DNA from: Thermoanaerobaculia bacterium
GTDB lineage: Bacteria; Acidobacteriota; Thermoanaerobaculia; Multivoradales; J023
NCBI GenBank assembly: GCA_028066595.1
Contig: JALCBJ010000002.1
Span: 1 to 64,000 of the forward strand
DNA length: 64,000 bases
Direction: 5' to 3'
The position numbers were made by a program, and so were the translations under genes. The notes under the pieces are model-generated. The model did not search any database and was not told where the DNA came from. It saw nothing but the letters and a program-made list of their open reading frames with translations. Shown here in pieces: positions 25,121 to 34,803 of the stretch. Each line of letters opens with the position of its first letter. Positions within the stretch are counted from its first letter, which is position 1.

Positions 25121-27706
25121 CTAGGCGGCATCGCCCCGAAGTACCTCGATCGGCTTCCGTTGCAAGGCGGGAACGCTGGCCAGGAGACCTGCTCCTACGG
25201 AAAGTGCGATGGTCCCGGCAAGGGTCAGCAGGAGCGGCAAGGGGCCGGGTGTCCAGTCGATCTCCATTCCTCGGCGCAGAACGCTCACGGCCAGTACGAC
25301 GCCGCCGAAGGTGCCGATGATGCCCGCCACCGCACCGACGAGAGCGTATTCGACGGTGAAGGTGGCGACGATCTGGGCCCTCGTCATTCCGAGGGTTTTG
25401 TAGAGTGCGACCTCTTTGCCTCGGCGTACGGCGCCGGCACTGACGGCTCCGGCCAGGATCGCCAGGCCGGCCAGGACCGTGAGGAGACCGAGGGTCCGGA
25501 CTCCGAGTCCGAGCTTGCCGAGGATGGCGGAGATGCGTTCGAGTACCTCGCGAATCTGAATGACCGTGACGTTGGGAAAGGCGTCGGCGAGCTCGTTCTG
25601 GACCTCCAGGACCCGCGACTGAGACAGCGTGGCCGCTGCGATTCGATGTTGAGGAGCCTCTTCGAGGACCCCCGGCTCGACCACGAGGAAGAAGTTGATG
25701 CCGAAGGTCGACCAGTCCACCTTGCGTAGGCTGGTGACCTCAGTTTCCACTGGGACGCCCTGGATGTCGAACGTGATGAGGCTGCCGAGGCCGACGCCCA
25801 GGTCGCGCGCGAACTCCTCCTCCACGGCGACTTCGGCGACTCCTGGTCGCGACCAGAGCTCGCCCTCGATGATCTCGTTGTCTTCTGGTAGCTCCGCCAG
25901 GTATGTCAGGCGCTGCTCACGGCGTAGTGTCCACAGCTCACCGTCATCTCCGTCGACGTCCTCTCCCAGGGCCCGGAGTTCTTCCCGTGCGGCCTTGCGC
26001 TCTTGGTAGATCTCCTCGGTGGGGCGGCCGTCGAGCTCGGCAAGACGGGCCATGACAACCGGTACTGAATCGACTCGTGGAGTGACGCCGTGATCCGGCC
26101 GGTGCAAGATGTCGCGTACCGCGGACCACTGTTCGGTCTGGATGTCGACCAGGAAGGCTGTCGGCGCCTCGTCGGGAAGATCGCGGTCTAGCTGTGACGA
26201 GAGCCCGCGTTCCACCAGGTACATCGCGAGAACCACCAGGACGCCGAGTCCCAACGCGACGATGGCGCCAACGGCGCCGGCCCCGGGTCGGGCCAAGGCC
26301 GAGAGACCGTGACGCATCCAGAGCTTTGCTTGACGGCGCGGTGTGCCCGCGAGCTTCAGCAAAGCGAAGGCAGCGCCTGTCAGAAGCAGACCTGCGACCA
26401 GCAGTCCCCCGGTGAATGCAGCGCCGCGTAGGGCCGAGCCACCTTGGGTCGCCGCCAGAGCGAAGATCCCGCCCAGGAGAGCGCCACCTGTGGCCAAGCG
26501 CACCAAGCGGCTCGGCGGTAGAGGTTCGGCGCTTCGGCGCAGCACACGGATGGGTGGTACACGCCGCGCCGCAGATAGCGGAGCAATGCTGAACAGCACC
26601 GCGACTCCGACACCCAGGAGAAGCCCACGCATCCACGATAGGGGTTGGAAGTACCGCACGTGCTCGGTGGGCAGGATGTCGGAAAGAAGTGTCGCCGGAA
26701 CGGCTTGCAGCCCGAGGCCCAGCGCGATGCCGGCCAGGCTGGCAATCAGGCCCAGAACAGCGGTCTGACCCAGGTAGAGCCAGAAAACCTCCCGCGGTCG
26801 GTAGCCGAGGCATTTGAGAATGGCGATGGCGTCGAGACGGCTCGACAGCCACGCGTGCACCGTCTGGGCGACTCCGATACCCCCGATCAGGAGCGATAGC
26901 AGCGCAGCGAGACCAAGGTATCGTTCGGTGCGGTCGAGTCCTTCTCTGAGCTGAGGCTGCGCTTCGTTCCAAAGCTCCACGCGATAGCGACCGTCGTCGG
27001 GCAGCTCGGCTTCCAGAGCACCGGACAGAGCCTCGAGCTCCTCGGCGGTCATGCCCTCGGCTCTCACGAGGGTCCGATAGAGGATACGGCTGCCGTATTG
27101 CTCCAAGCCGGCGCGAGCCAGGCCCTCTCCATCGAGAAAGACCCGCGGGCCCATGCTGAAAGCGCCAGCGATGCGATCAGGCTCGTAGGTCACAATGCCC
27201 CGGATCTCGAAGTCGCTCCCACCCAGACGGATCGCGTCACCTATCCGAGTATCGAGACTCTGAAGAAGCTCCGGGCCCACTACGACGCCACCATCTGCCA
27301 GCAACTCGGTCAGCGGACGCTGGGGCGTCGTGTCCAAGCGCCCATAGAACGGATATGCGCCGTCGACCGCCTTGATCTCCACGAGGTGGCTGACCGCGGA
27401 TCCCTCGGAGTTCGGCCTCGCGGCCATGGTCAAGGTTTCCAGAATACGGGTGGTCTCTGTGCTGCTCGGCCCGTCGAGGACTCGCAGCGCTTCGACCGGG
27501 ATCGGCCGCCGGCCCGATACGGCCAAGTCGGCGGCCAGCATGGAGCGGGCTTCGCGGCGGATCCCTTGATCCAGGCCGCTGGAGAACGACGACACAGATA
27601 CCACCGCTGCGACGCCCACCGCGAGGCAGAGTACGAAGAAGATCAGACGGGGACCGGATCCCCGGGAATCGCGCCGCAGGTGAGCGAAGAAGGTACGGAC
27701 GGTCAT
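25121..27706 (-). CDS. FtsX-family ABC transporter permease (YbbP-like)
   Basis: 861 residues. One N-terminal helix, a large extracytoplasmic domain (about 50-265), a first group of transmembrane helices (265-500, with WLSSRLDAIAILKCLGYRPREVFWLYL), a second extracytoplasmic domain (520-720) and a final FtsX triplet of helices ending in LRGDAA. The KCLGYR and YKTLGMTRAQI sequences are the typical cytoplasmic coupling segments. Length and ten-helix layout fit the YbbP/lipoprotein-release superfamily, not MacB. Its start overlaps the ATPase stop by four bases, giving a transporter with the next gene. In E. coli ybbAP lies beside tesA; no thioesterase is here, so the substrate is unknown. Confidence 0.9.
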   Translation of the reverse strand: MTVRTFFAHLRRDSRGSGPRLIFFVLCLAVGVAAVVSVSSFSSGLDQGIRREARSMLAADLAVSGRRPIPVEALRVLDGPSSTETTRILETLTMAARPNSEGSAVSHLVEIKAVDGAYPFYGRLDTTPQRPLTELLADGGVVVGPELLQSLDTRIGDAIRLGGSDFEIRGIVTYEPDRIAGAFSMGPRVFLDGEGLARAGLEQYGSRILYRTLVRAEGMTAEELEALSGALEAELPDDGRYRVELWNEAQPQLREGLDRTERYLGLAALLSLLIGGIGVAQTVHAWLSSRLDAIAILKCLGYRPREVFWLYLGQTAVLGLIASLAGIALGLGLQAVPATLLSDILPTEHVRYFQPLSWMRGLLLGVGVAVLFSIAPLSAARRVPPIRVLRRSAEPLPPSRLVRLATGGALLGGIFALAATQGGSALRGAAFTGGLLVAGLLLTGAAFALLKLAGTPRRQAKLWMRHGLSALARPGAGAVGAIVALGLGVLVVLAMYLVERGLSSQLDRDLPDEAPTAFLVDIQTEQWSAVRDILHRPDHGVTPRVDSVPVVMARLAELDGRPTEEIYQERKAAREELRALGEDVDGDDGELWTLRREQRLTYLAELPEDNEIIEGELWSRPGVAEVAVEEEFARDLGVGLGSLITFDIQGVPVETEVTSLRKVDWSTFGINFFLVVEPGVLEEAPQHRIAAATLSQSRVLEVQNELADAFPNVTVIQIREVLERISAILGKLGLGVRTLGLLTVLAGLAILAGAVSAGAVRRGKEVALYKTLGMTRAQIVATFTVEYALVGAVAGIIGTFGGVVLAVSVLRRGMEIDWTPGPLPLLLTLAGTIALSVGAGLLASVPALQRKPIEVLRGDAA

Positions 27707-28419
27707 GGGTCGATGCGCAGCTCGTCTTTTTCGATGCGGCCGTCCCGCAGGTGGACCGCACGGTCTGCCATCTGCGCCACCTGGGGATCGTGGGTCACGA
27801 GAACCATCGTGGTGTTCTCGCTTCGCAAGCCGGCGATGAGTTGCAGAATCGACCGGCCGGTCGCACCGTCGAGGTTCCCCGTCGGCTCATCGGCCAGGAG
27901 GATCGGGGGTTGACCGGCGAACGCTCGGGCGAGGGCCACCCGCTGCTGCTCGCCACCGGAGAGCTGTGCGGGATAGTGGTGACCCCGGTCACCGAGGCCG
28001 ACGGCATCCAGCAGCGACTCAGTGCGGGCCTGTAGCTCCGTGCGGGATCCATCGGGCCACGCAAGCTCCAGGGGCAGCAGGACGTTTTCGCGCGCTGTCT
28101 GGTTCTGCAATAGATGGAAGCTCTGGAAGACGAAACCCACCTTGTCGCGACGCAGCAGCGCCAACTCGTCCTCCGATAGATCCTCGAGCGCCACACCGTC
28201 GAGCCGGATGGAGCCCTCGCTCGCGCGATCGAGCCCGGCCATCAAGGCGAGCAAGGTGGATTTGCCACTGCCAGAAGGTCCCAGAATCGCGACGAACTGG
28301 CCGTGAGGAACCTCGAGGTCGATCGAGTCGAGGATCGTCAGCAACCGTTCCCCCGACGGTAGACGTCGGGACAGTCCGCGGATGGAGATGCAAGGGGTAG
28401 CGTCGGCGTCCTCACTCAT
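27703..28419 (-). CDS. LolD/YbbA-like ABC transporter ATPase
   Basis: 238 residues with Walker A GPSGSGKST, FVFQSFHLLQNQTARENV Q-loop, signature LSGGEQQRVALARA, Walker B ILLADEPTGNLD and VTHD H-loop: the MacB/LolD/FtsE subfamily, marked by the DEPTGNLD sequence. It is the energising partner of the FtsX-family permease downstream (ATGA overlap). Four-base overlap with the histidine phosphatase upstream places all three in one operon. Confidence 0.93.
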   Translation of the reverse strand: MSEDADATPCISIRGLSRRLPSGERLLTILDSIDLEVPHGQFVAILGPSGSGKSTLLALMAGLDRASEGSIRLDGVALEDLSEDELALLRRDKVGFVFQSFHLLQNQTARENVLLPLELAWPDGSRTELQARTESLLDAVGLGDRGHHYPAQLSGGEQQRVALARAFAGQPPILLADEPTGNLDGATGRSILQLIAGLRSENTTMVLVTHDPQVAQMADRAVHLRDGRIEKDELRIDP

Positions 28420-29012
28420 GACGCGGGGTTCGACGCTCCGCCCTCGCCGGATTCCTCACCCTCCTCCTCGGAGGTCGGCGCACCGTATCGTAGACGTAGA
28501 AGGCTCGGTGCCGAATCTGTATCGGCTGGCAGCTTGATCACCCAAAGCTGGTCGTACACGTGGTCCTCGATCACCGGTGGCGACGCGATACCCAGAGCTC
28601 GTGCCAATTCGGGTGTCGTGTTGGAATGGCCTACCACCAACACTGTCTGACCAGCGTGACGATCGCGGATTCGTTTTGCCATGCCTTTTGCGTGATTTCC
28701 CACCGGCGCTCGCTCTAGACCGATCCCCAGGTGTTTCGCCAGGGGCCGCGCCGTGTCACGCGTGCGGCGATACGGCGTCGAGTAGACGGAATCGATGCCA
28801 GCGTTGCCGAGAGTGTGTACCAAGGCTTGGGCGCGAGCGTGTCCCTCCTCGGTCAACCTGGGATCGTTGTCTGTTGGATTGGAGCGGTCCTTCTCTGCGT
28901 GGCGTACGAGGACGATCGTCGTGTCGATCGACGGATCTTCGGCCAGGCAATGCAAGGGGACCGCGAGTGCCAAGGTAAGCCATGGCAGGAGGATGCGGGT
29001 GGGTTGGGGCAT
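28416..29012 (-). CDS. Secreted histidine phosphatase (SixA/PGM-like)
   Basis: 198 residues from ATG 29012. Signal peptide (about 1-24) and then the phosphatase core VLVRHAEKD (RHA/RHG motif with the phospho-histidine), YSTPYRRTRDTA, and VVGHSNTTPEL with the second catalytic histidine. Family members remove phosphate from small molecules, phosphohistidine or phytate; the exported location argues for a periplasmic role in phosphate scavenging. An in-frame ATG at 29063 would add residues encoded across the aceB promoter palindromes, so the shorter start is preferred. The Glu/Gly/Ser-rich C-terminal tail (about the last 25 residues) looks disordered. Confidence 0.85.
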   Translation of the reverse strand: MPQPTRILLPWLTLALAVPLHCLAEDPSIDTTIVLVRHAEKDRSNPTDNDPRLTEEGHARAQALVHTLGNAGIDSVYSTPYRRTRDTARPLAKHLGIGLERAPVGNHAKGMAKRIRDRHAGQTVLVVGHSNTTPELARALGIASPPVIEDHVYDQLWVIKLPADTDSAPSLLRLRYGAPTSEEEGEESGEGGASNPAS

Positions 29013-29042
29013 GGAGCGGAGTATAGCCAGCAGAAGAAGTCG

Positions 29043-29085
29043 GCGAAATTTCGCTATTGACATATTAATTCGCTCTTAATACGGT
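29043..29085 (+). promoter_or_regulatory. Promoter and operator-like palindromes of aceBA
   Basis: A consensus -35 TTGACA (29057-29062) and, 17 bases on, a weak -10 TACGGT (29080-29085). Between them lies an inverted repeat TATTAA-N7-TTAATA (29063-29081), and just upstream a perfect 12-base palindrome GCGAAATTTCGC (29043-29054). A repressor on the inner repeat would block polymerase directly, as expected for glyoxylate-shunt genes that are off during growth on sugars. Function inferred. Confidence 0.5.
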
Positions 29086-29120
29086 GTCCTCCGAACGGAA
29101 GATATCCGCTGGAGGTTTTC

Positions 29121-30827
29121 ATGACTGCTGTTCTCACGTCCTCGATCGAAGCCGCCGAAACGGATGCCGACCCGGTGACACCCTGGATTGACCTGGGCTA
29201 TGGCGTCGCGCTATCGCCGAACGGCGGCAGCCCGGGGGCGCTTCAGGTCCTCACAGATCAGGCGGTTCGTCTCATCGCGACGCTTCATCGTTCCATCGAA
29301 GTGAAGCGTCAGAAGCTGTTGGCGACCCGTGAATCGCTGCAACGCGAGTGGGACGACGGCGACGTGCCGAGCTATCTCGATCCGGATTCGGAAGCTGTAC
29401 AGGGAGCCTGGCAGGTGGCCGAGATCCCGCCCGATCTACGTTGCCGGCGGGTCGAGATCACCGGACCGGTGAACGACGCCAAGATGGTGATCAACATGCT
29501 CAGCCGGAACGAGGCGGGCTACCGGGCCGACTGCGCCATGGTGGACTTCGAAGATTCGATGAAGCCATCCTGGGCAAATGTGGTCGCGGGAATACAGAAC
29601 GTAGCCGCCGCGGCGCGCAAGGAGCTGTGCCATGTGCGGCCGGCGTCGAGAACCCGGCCCCGGAAGGAGTACGCCCTCGATTCCGACGACATGGCCAAGC
29701 TCTTGGTGCGCGTCCGTGGCCTGCACTTGGATGAGTCCAATCTTCGGGTTGATGGCGCTCCGGTGTCGGCTGGCCTCTTCGACCTCGCCCTCTGTCTCCT
29801 TCACGGCGCCGCTCCACAGTTGCAACGAGGCGAGACGCCAGCGTTCTACGTTCCCAAGGTAGAGCACCATCTCGAGGCGAGGTGGTGGAATCTCCTGTTT
29901 GTCGAAGCGCAGCAGGCGATCGGTCTGGAGCCGGGAACGCTGCGTGCGACCTTTCTCATCGAGACCTTGCCGGCAGCCTTCCAGATGGAGGAGATCCTCT
30001 TCGAGGTCCGGGAGCATGCCGCAGGCCTGAATGTGGGTCGTTGGGACAAGATCTTCAGCGACATCAAGGTCCTCAAGACGCACCCCGACCGTGTCATGGC
30101 CGACCGCGGCTCGATCGGTATGAACCGCCGGTGGATGCGCAACTACGCCACGCGCCTGATCCGGATCTGCCACAAACGCGGTGCCTACGCCATCGGCGGA
30201 ATGGCTGCTTTCACACCCGGCAGGACCCCAGAGCTACGACAACACCAGACCTCGAAAGTCCTGGCGGACAAGAAGGCGGAGTTTCAGCTCGGGCACGACG
30301 GTTGCTGGGTGTCCCATCCCTTCTTCATCGGCCCGGCGCTCACGGCTTTTCCGAAGGACCAGCAGCTGGACGTCCGGCATGAAGGGCAAAACCCCCGCCC
30401 GGAATTGTTGCCCGGCTCGACCCCGCCCTACAGCCTGAACGGTCTTCGCACCAACGTCCGTGTAGGCATCGCCTATCTCGAGGGCTGGCGGCGCGACATC
30501 GGTTGTGTGGCATGGGATGACTTGATGGAAGACCTCGCCACACTCGAGATCTCCCGCGCCCAGACCTGGCAGTGGCTGCGCCACGGCGTCACGCTGGAGG
30601 CCGACGGGTTGGAGGGCGGGCTGCGCGTGGACGAGGATCTCGTCCGCCGTGTCTTCGATGAAGAGCTGGATCGGGTCCTTCACGAGATCGACGGCGAGCT
30701 GGAAGACCGTCCGGAGCAGCGCGAAGCGAGGCGCGCCTCCTTTCTGGCGGCGCAACAGGAGGCGCTGGACATCTTCACTGAAAAGGAGTTTCGGCCGTTT
30801 CTCTCTTCGGCCTCGAACCTGGCATGA
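29121..30827 (+). CDS. aceB: Malate synthase A
   Basis: 568 residues, close to the usual length of malate synthase A. It condenses glyoxylate with acetyl-CoA to malate, the second step of the glyoxylate shunt, in the cytoplasm. Recognisable blocks: EITGPVNDAKMVINMLSRN, CAMVDFEDSMKPSW, FYVPKVEHHLEARWW, TFLIETLPAAFQMEEIL, GLNVGRWDKIFS and MRNYATRLIRICHKRGAYAIGGMAAF, which contain the catalytic Arg, Glu and Asp of the family. It precedes isocitrate lyase by 161 bases and shares its promoter region. Confidence 0.97.
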   Translation: MTAVLTSSIEAAETDADPVTPWIDLGYGVALSPNGGSPGALQVLTDQAVRLIATLHRSIEVKRQKLLATRESLQREWDDGDVPSYLDPDSEAVQGAWQVAEIPPDLRCRRVEITGPVNDAKMVINMLSRNEAGYRADCAMVDFEDSMKPSWANVVAGIQNVAAAARKELCHVRPASRTRPRKEYALDSDDMAKLLVRVRGLHLDESNLRVDGAPVSAGLFDLALCLLHGAAPQLQRGETPAFYVPKVEHHLEARWWNLLFVEAQQAIGLEPGTLRATFLIETLPAAFQMEEILFEVREHAAGLNVGRWDKIFSDIKVLKTHPDRVMADRGSIGMNRRWMRNYATRLIRICHKRGAYAIGGMAAFTPGRTPELRQHQTSKVLADKKAEFQLGHDGCWVSHPFFIGPALTAFPKDQQLDVRHEGQNPRPELLPGSTPPYSLNGLRTNVRVGIAYLEGWRRDIGCVAWDDLMEDLATLEISRAQTWQWLRHGVTLEADGLEGGLRVDEDLVRRVFDEELDRVLHEIDGELEDRPEQREARRASFLAAQQEALDIFTEKEFRPFLSSASNLA

Positions 30828-30988
30828 GCCGCGATCGGATCTCGTGGTCCGGAGTCGTCGTCTGGCTCTCAGAAGCTGTGACCCCGTCGAGCCCTGTTGA
30901 TTGCAGCACGGCGCCGTTGAAGGTACGGCATTGAATCCGCAACGCGCACCATCCACACCTCAACTCTTGACCCAACGGAGCCTCGAAC

Positions 30989-32305
30989 ATGCTTCAGGAA
31001 CGCCCCGACGATGACGCCCACCGAGCTGCGACAGCGCACACCGGCCTCGACGCGATGCCCATGGATTGGGAAACCAACCCACGCTGGGCTGGTACCTCGC
31101 GCCCCTATTCTTCCGAGCAGGTGAGAAGGCTCCGTGGGTCGATCAGAGTGGAATACACGTTGGCCCGTCTCGGTGCCGCCCGACTGTGGGAGTTGCTCCA
31201 TCGCGAGGACTACGTCCATGCCCTCGGAGCGCTTACGGGGAATCAGGCGATGCAGCAGGTCAAGGCAGGTCTGCAAGCGATCTACTGTTCGGGCTGGCAG
31301 GTGGCGGCCGATGCCAACGTTTCGGGTCAGATGTACCCCGATCAGAGCCTGTATCCGGTCAACTCCGTGCCCGAACTCGTGAAGCGCATCAACCGGTCCT
31401 TGATGCGTGCCGATCAAATCCACCACGCCGAAGGCGCTAGCGATGTCGAGTGGCTGGCTCCCATCGTCGCCGACGCCGAGGCCGGTTTCGGCGGACCGCT
31501 GCACGCGTTCGAGCTGATGAAGGCGATGATCGAGGCGGGTGCCGCGGGGGTCCATTTCGAGGATCAGCTGGCCGCCGAAAAGAAGTGCGGCCACCTGGGT
31601 GGCAAGGTCTTGGTGCCCACGCGGCAGTTCGTCCAGACCCTCGTCTCGGCCCGTCTGGCGGCCGACGTCTCGGGTGTGCCAACGGTTCTGGTCGCACGCA
31701 CCGATGCCAACAGTGCCAGGCTCATGACTTCCGACATAGACGAATACGACCGGGTCGATATGACCGGCGACCGGACGGAGGAGGGCTTTTTCCGAATTCG
31801 CGGCGGTCTGGAGACCGCGATCCGTCGAGGTCTAGCCTATGCGCCCTACGCCGACCTGCTCTGGTGTGAGACGTCGACACCCGATCTCGCCGAGGCCAGA
31901 CGCTTCGCCGAGGCGATCCGCCAGTCCTTTCCCAATCAGATGCTCGCCTACAACTGCTCGCCTTCGTTCAATTGGGCCGCCAAGCTGGACGGAGCCACGA
32001 TCGCCAAGTTCCAGCGGGAGCTCGGAGCGATGGGGTACAAGTTCCAGTTCGTCACGCTGGCGGGTTTTCACTCGCTCAATCACAGCATGTTCCAGCTCGC
32101 CAGCGGATATCGAGATCGCGGCATGGCTGCCTACTCCGAGCTGCAGCAGGCCGAGTTTGCTGACGAGAGCCAGGGCTACAGCGCAACTCGCCACCAACGC
32201 GAAGTGGGAACCGGCTACTTCGACGCGGTCCGCGAGGTCGTGACGGGTGGCCTTACGAGCACTTCGGCGATGGCTGAATCCACCGAGATCGCGCAGTTCG
32301 TCTGA
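30989..32305 (+). CDS. aceA: Isocitrate lyase
   Basis: 438 residues, the length of bacterial isocitrate lyases. It splits isocitrate into glyoxylate and succinate, the entry of the glyoxylate shunt, allowing growth on acetate or fatty acids. The catalytic signature KKCGHLGGK (about residues 200-208), the GWQVAADAN segment, [18 protein letters not shown] and [11 protein letters not shown] are all intact. Order aceB-aceA as in enterobacteria, but no aceK is present. Followed by a strong terminator. Confidence 0.97.
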   Translation: MLQERPDDDAHRAATAHTGLDAMPMDWETNPRWAGTSRPYSSEQVRRLRGSIRVEYTLARLGAARLWELLHREDYVHALGALTGNQAMQQVKAGLQAIYCSGWQVAADANVSGQMYPDQSLYPVNSVPELVKRINRSLMRADQIHHAEGASDVEWLAPIVADAEAGFGGPLHAFELMKAMIEAGAAGVHFEDQLAAEKKCGHLGGKVLVPTRQFVQTLVSARLAADVSGVPTVLVARTDANSARLMTSDIDEYDRVDMTGDRTEEGFFRIRGGLETAIRRGLAYAPYADLLWCETSTPDLAEARRFAEAIRQSFPNQMLAYNCSPSFNWAAKLDGATIAKFQRELGAMGYKFQFVTLAGFHSLNHSMFQLASGYRDRGMAAYSELQQAEFADESQGYSATRHQREVGTGYFDAVREVVTGGLTSTSAMAESTEIAQFV

Positions 32306-32677
32306 GCTGGGTGTCCTGTGCGGAAGGCTCGTTGGAGCGTTGCATACAGGACACGGGCTATACCGCAGACGCAGCGCAGCCCGTCGGTGACGCCGACGGG
32401 CTTCTTTGTCGCGACCCCGATTCGTCTCTGATCGACGAAGCCCGGGGGTCGATGGCGGAACGGCTCGTCCGAAGTCTGGGAACCCAGGCGGCGTTTGAGA
32501 TCCGAATCCACAGATCTCGAGCGACTCTGTGGCGGCAGATGGCATGCTCGGCTTCGATGTCTGTCCCGTAGGGTAGTGGGTTCATCCCTAAACTTGCCCT
32601 GGCGGGCCTTATCGTTGATAGTTTCCGGGAAGTTACGATCATCGTTGCCAGCGTACCTTCGGCCCCGGAGATCGCAG
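32306..32677. other. Intergenic region with terminator, no gene
   Basis: 372 bases between aceA and the first VWA gene. It contains the terminator listed separately; the rest carries no reading frame with a ribosome site or recognisable protein. The start of the following gene is fixed at 32678 by a GGAG eight bases upstream. Confidence 0.6.
32378..32408 (+). terminator. Intrinsic terminator after aceA
   Basis: Ten-base stem AGCCCGTCGG / CCGACGGGCT (32378-32387 and 32393-32402) with a TGACG loop, followed by TCTTTGT. Perfect stem; 73 bases after the aceA stop. Confidence 0.85.
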
Positions 32678-34762
32678 ATGAATACGAGTTTGCCGTCGAT
32701 CCGTCGCCGCATGAAGATTCACGTGCCGTTATGGGCGGTGTTGTGGTGTTTGGTGACGCCAGGAGTTTTTTGGGCTCAAACCCGAGATCAGTCCGCTGGA
32801 GCTGACCCCGGACTGACCATGGCAGCCGACTCGGACGTCGAGGTACAACTCATCGAGCTCGACGTACGTGTGACCGACCGCAGGGGTGAGTCGGTCAAAG
32901 GACTGTCGGCGTCAGACTTCGTACTCCATGTCGACGGCGAGGCCTATCCCGTCGAGCATTTTGCCGCCAGCGAGCCCGGGCCCGAGCTTCATGGCGACAG
33001 CAGTGTTTCCACCGCAGAGCGTAATTGGCCTCCGCTGGAAGGCGTCGCCGAAACCGAGCTCGGTGGCCAAGACCATCCACGGTACCTGATCGTCTACCTC
33101 GATCAACGATTCCTAGGTGCCGCGGAACTGGCGAGTGCGCGCACCGCGTTGCTGCGGTTCCTGCGCAACGATGTTCCAGCCGGCACTCGCGTCATGCTGG
33201 CGTCGGCCGACCAGCAGCTTCGTATCGTGCAGGAGTTCACCCACGAGCCAGCGTTGGTAGCGGATGCGCTGGTCACCCTGGAGATCGACGATTCGGGAGG
33301 CCTGTGGCGGACCCAATACGACGCGACCATGCGGGAGATCCAGCGCATTGGCGACATGGGCATCACGTCTCATTCCGATCCCAGAGGTCGGAGCCAGCTC
33401 ACGTTTGCCGCCGCAACCATCGAGCCCGACGAGGCAGAGGGGGGGCAGGCGCCGGGTGGAGCTTTCCTGAACCAAGATGAAGACCTGGGCCGGGGCGAGC
33501 TGATCACGACCGACCCCCGGAGCACACTGCAGATGATCCAGAGCTTTGGCCAGTCGCTCGAGGAGGGGCTTCGTGCCAGTGCCGATCATCTGTCGCGCCT
33601 GGTCAGTGGAGCTTCGGGCCTGCCTGGCGAGACCTCGGTGCTCTATGTGGGCGGTACGCTGCCGGTCAACGCTACCAAGACGCTCTTCGAGCTCTGGCAA
33701 GAAACCTACGGTGAGATCGCCGATGGGGGCGACCTGACGAGCCTGCAAGCTTCGAATCGGTCGTGGCGTTTAGGGGTGGCCAGCTCCACGCTCGAAAGCG
33801 GTAGGCGCTTCAGCCAGGCGATCGACCGATTGGGTCATGTTGCCGACGCGGCGAGCGCTTCCGGAGTGATCTTCAACACGCTCGACATCTCTACTCCGGT
33901 TCGCCTCGGACGGGCGATCGGTGACGTAGAGAATCAGCGCTCGGGTTCCGCACTGCGAGGCGGCGGACAGTCCACCGACACCCGCCTCGCCACTCGGTCT
34001 GATGCTGGGGCCATGCTGCTTGCCGACCGCACGGGCGGGAGGAGCTCGGCGAACCGCAACTTCGAGACGTTTTTCGACGGGATCGCCGTCGATCTGGCGT
34101 CGTCGTATACCTTGGCGTTCCGCGTACGGCCGGGTGATCTCGGAATTTCGGAGTCCGAAGCTCGCGGGAAGCTGCACGAGGTCGGGGTGGAGCTGACCCG
34201 GGCGGCGAAACAACAACTTCGAGAGGCTGGTCATCGCGGCCTTCAGATTCAACATCGGCGCAAGATCACGGTGAAGACCTTGGACCAGGAGCAGGTCGAC
34301 CGCACGGTCTCCGCCCTGACGATGAAGCTGGAAGCGATCAATCCGCTGGAGATCGAGGTGCTGGCGGGTTCGCCGCAGGAAGTGGAGGGCGGCGAGATTC
34401 GTGTGCCGCTTTCTGTCAAGGTGCCCATGTCCAAGCTGGCGTTGATTCCCGATCGACAGGCCCATTCCGGCCGATTGTCGATCTACATCGCGTTGGGCGG
34501 CTTGGGAAGCAGAGTGCGCCTGGAGAAAGCAGTGGTTCCCGTGCGGATTCCCAACCGGGACCTGCTCACGGCGTTCGGGCGCTCCGTCGACTACCGGCTG
34601 GAGGTGACGAGCCCTGCGTCGGCCGAGCGCATTGCGGTCACGGTACGCGACGACTACCGCCCGGCGCGGTCGACGGTCACGGCCCAATTTGGCACCTGGC
34701 AGGAAGGCGCGGCTGCTTCCGTAGGGGACGATTCGGACGACGAGGCGGAGGGTCTGCGCTGA
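32678..34762 (+). CDS. Secreted VWFA-related protein (acidobacterial type)
   Basis: 694 residues from ATG 32678. Signal peptide with a double start (second Met at residue 12; core VPLWAVLWCLVTPGVFWAQ). After it comes the acidobacterial VWFA-related pattern: VQLIELDVRVTDRRGESVKGLSASDFVLHVDG, then YLIVYLDQRFLG as the von Willebrand A-like strand, later SSYTLAFRV and a beta-rich C-terminal part (about 570-690). A full MIDAS (DxSxS) is not present: the strand reads YLDQRFLG. Known members are secreted or surface proteins of unknown function. Its stop is immediately followed by the TPR gene and then a second VWA gene, so the three probably form one surface complex. Confidence 0.8.
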   Translation: MNTSLPSIRRRMKIHVPLWAVLWCLVTPGVFWAQTRDQSAGADPGLTMAADSDVEVQLIELDVRVTDRRGESVKGLSASDFVLHVDGEAYPVEHFAASEPGPELHGDSSVSTAERNWPPLEGVAETELGGQDHPRYLIVYLDQRFLGAAELASARTALLRFLRNDVPAGTRVMLASADQQLRIVQEFTHEPALVADALVTLEIDDSGGLWRTQYDATMREIQRIGDMGITSHSDPRGRSQLTFAAATIEPDEAEGGQAPGGAFLNQDEDLGRGELITTDPRSTLQMIQSFGQSLEEGLRASADHLSRLVSGASGLPGETSVLYVGGTLPVNATKTLFELWQETYGEIADGGDLTSLQASNRSWRLGVASSTLESGRRFSQAIDRLGHVADAASASGVIFNTLDISTPVRLGRAIGDVENQRSGSALRGGGQSTDTRLATRSDAGAMLLADRTGGRSSANRNFETFFDGIAVDLASSYTLAFRVRPGDLGISESEARGKLHEVGVELTRAAKQQLREAGHRGLQIQHRRKITVKTLDQEQVDRTVSALTMKLEAINPLEIEVLAGSPQEVEGGEIRVPLSVKVPMSKLALIPDRQAHSGRLSIYIALGGLGSRVRLEKAVVPVRIPNRDLLTAFGRSVDYRLEVTSPASAERIAVTVRDDYRPARSTVTAQFGTWQEGAAASVGDDSDDEAEGLR

Positions 34763-34803
34763 CCTTACGTTTCCGCTGTCTCGCAATCCGGACTCTGTTC
34801 CTC

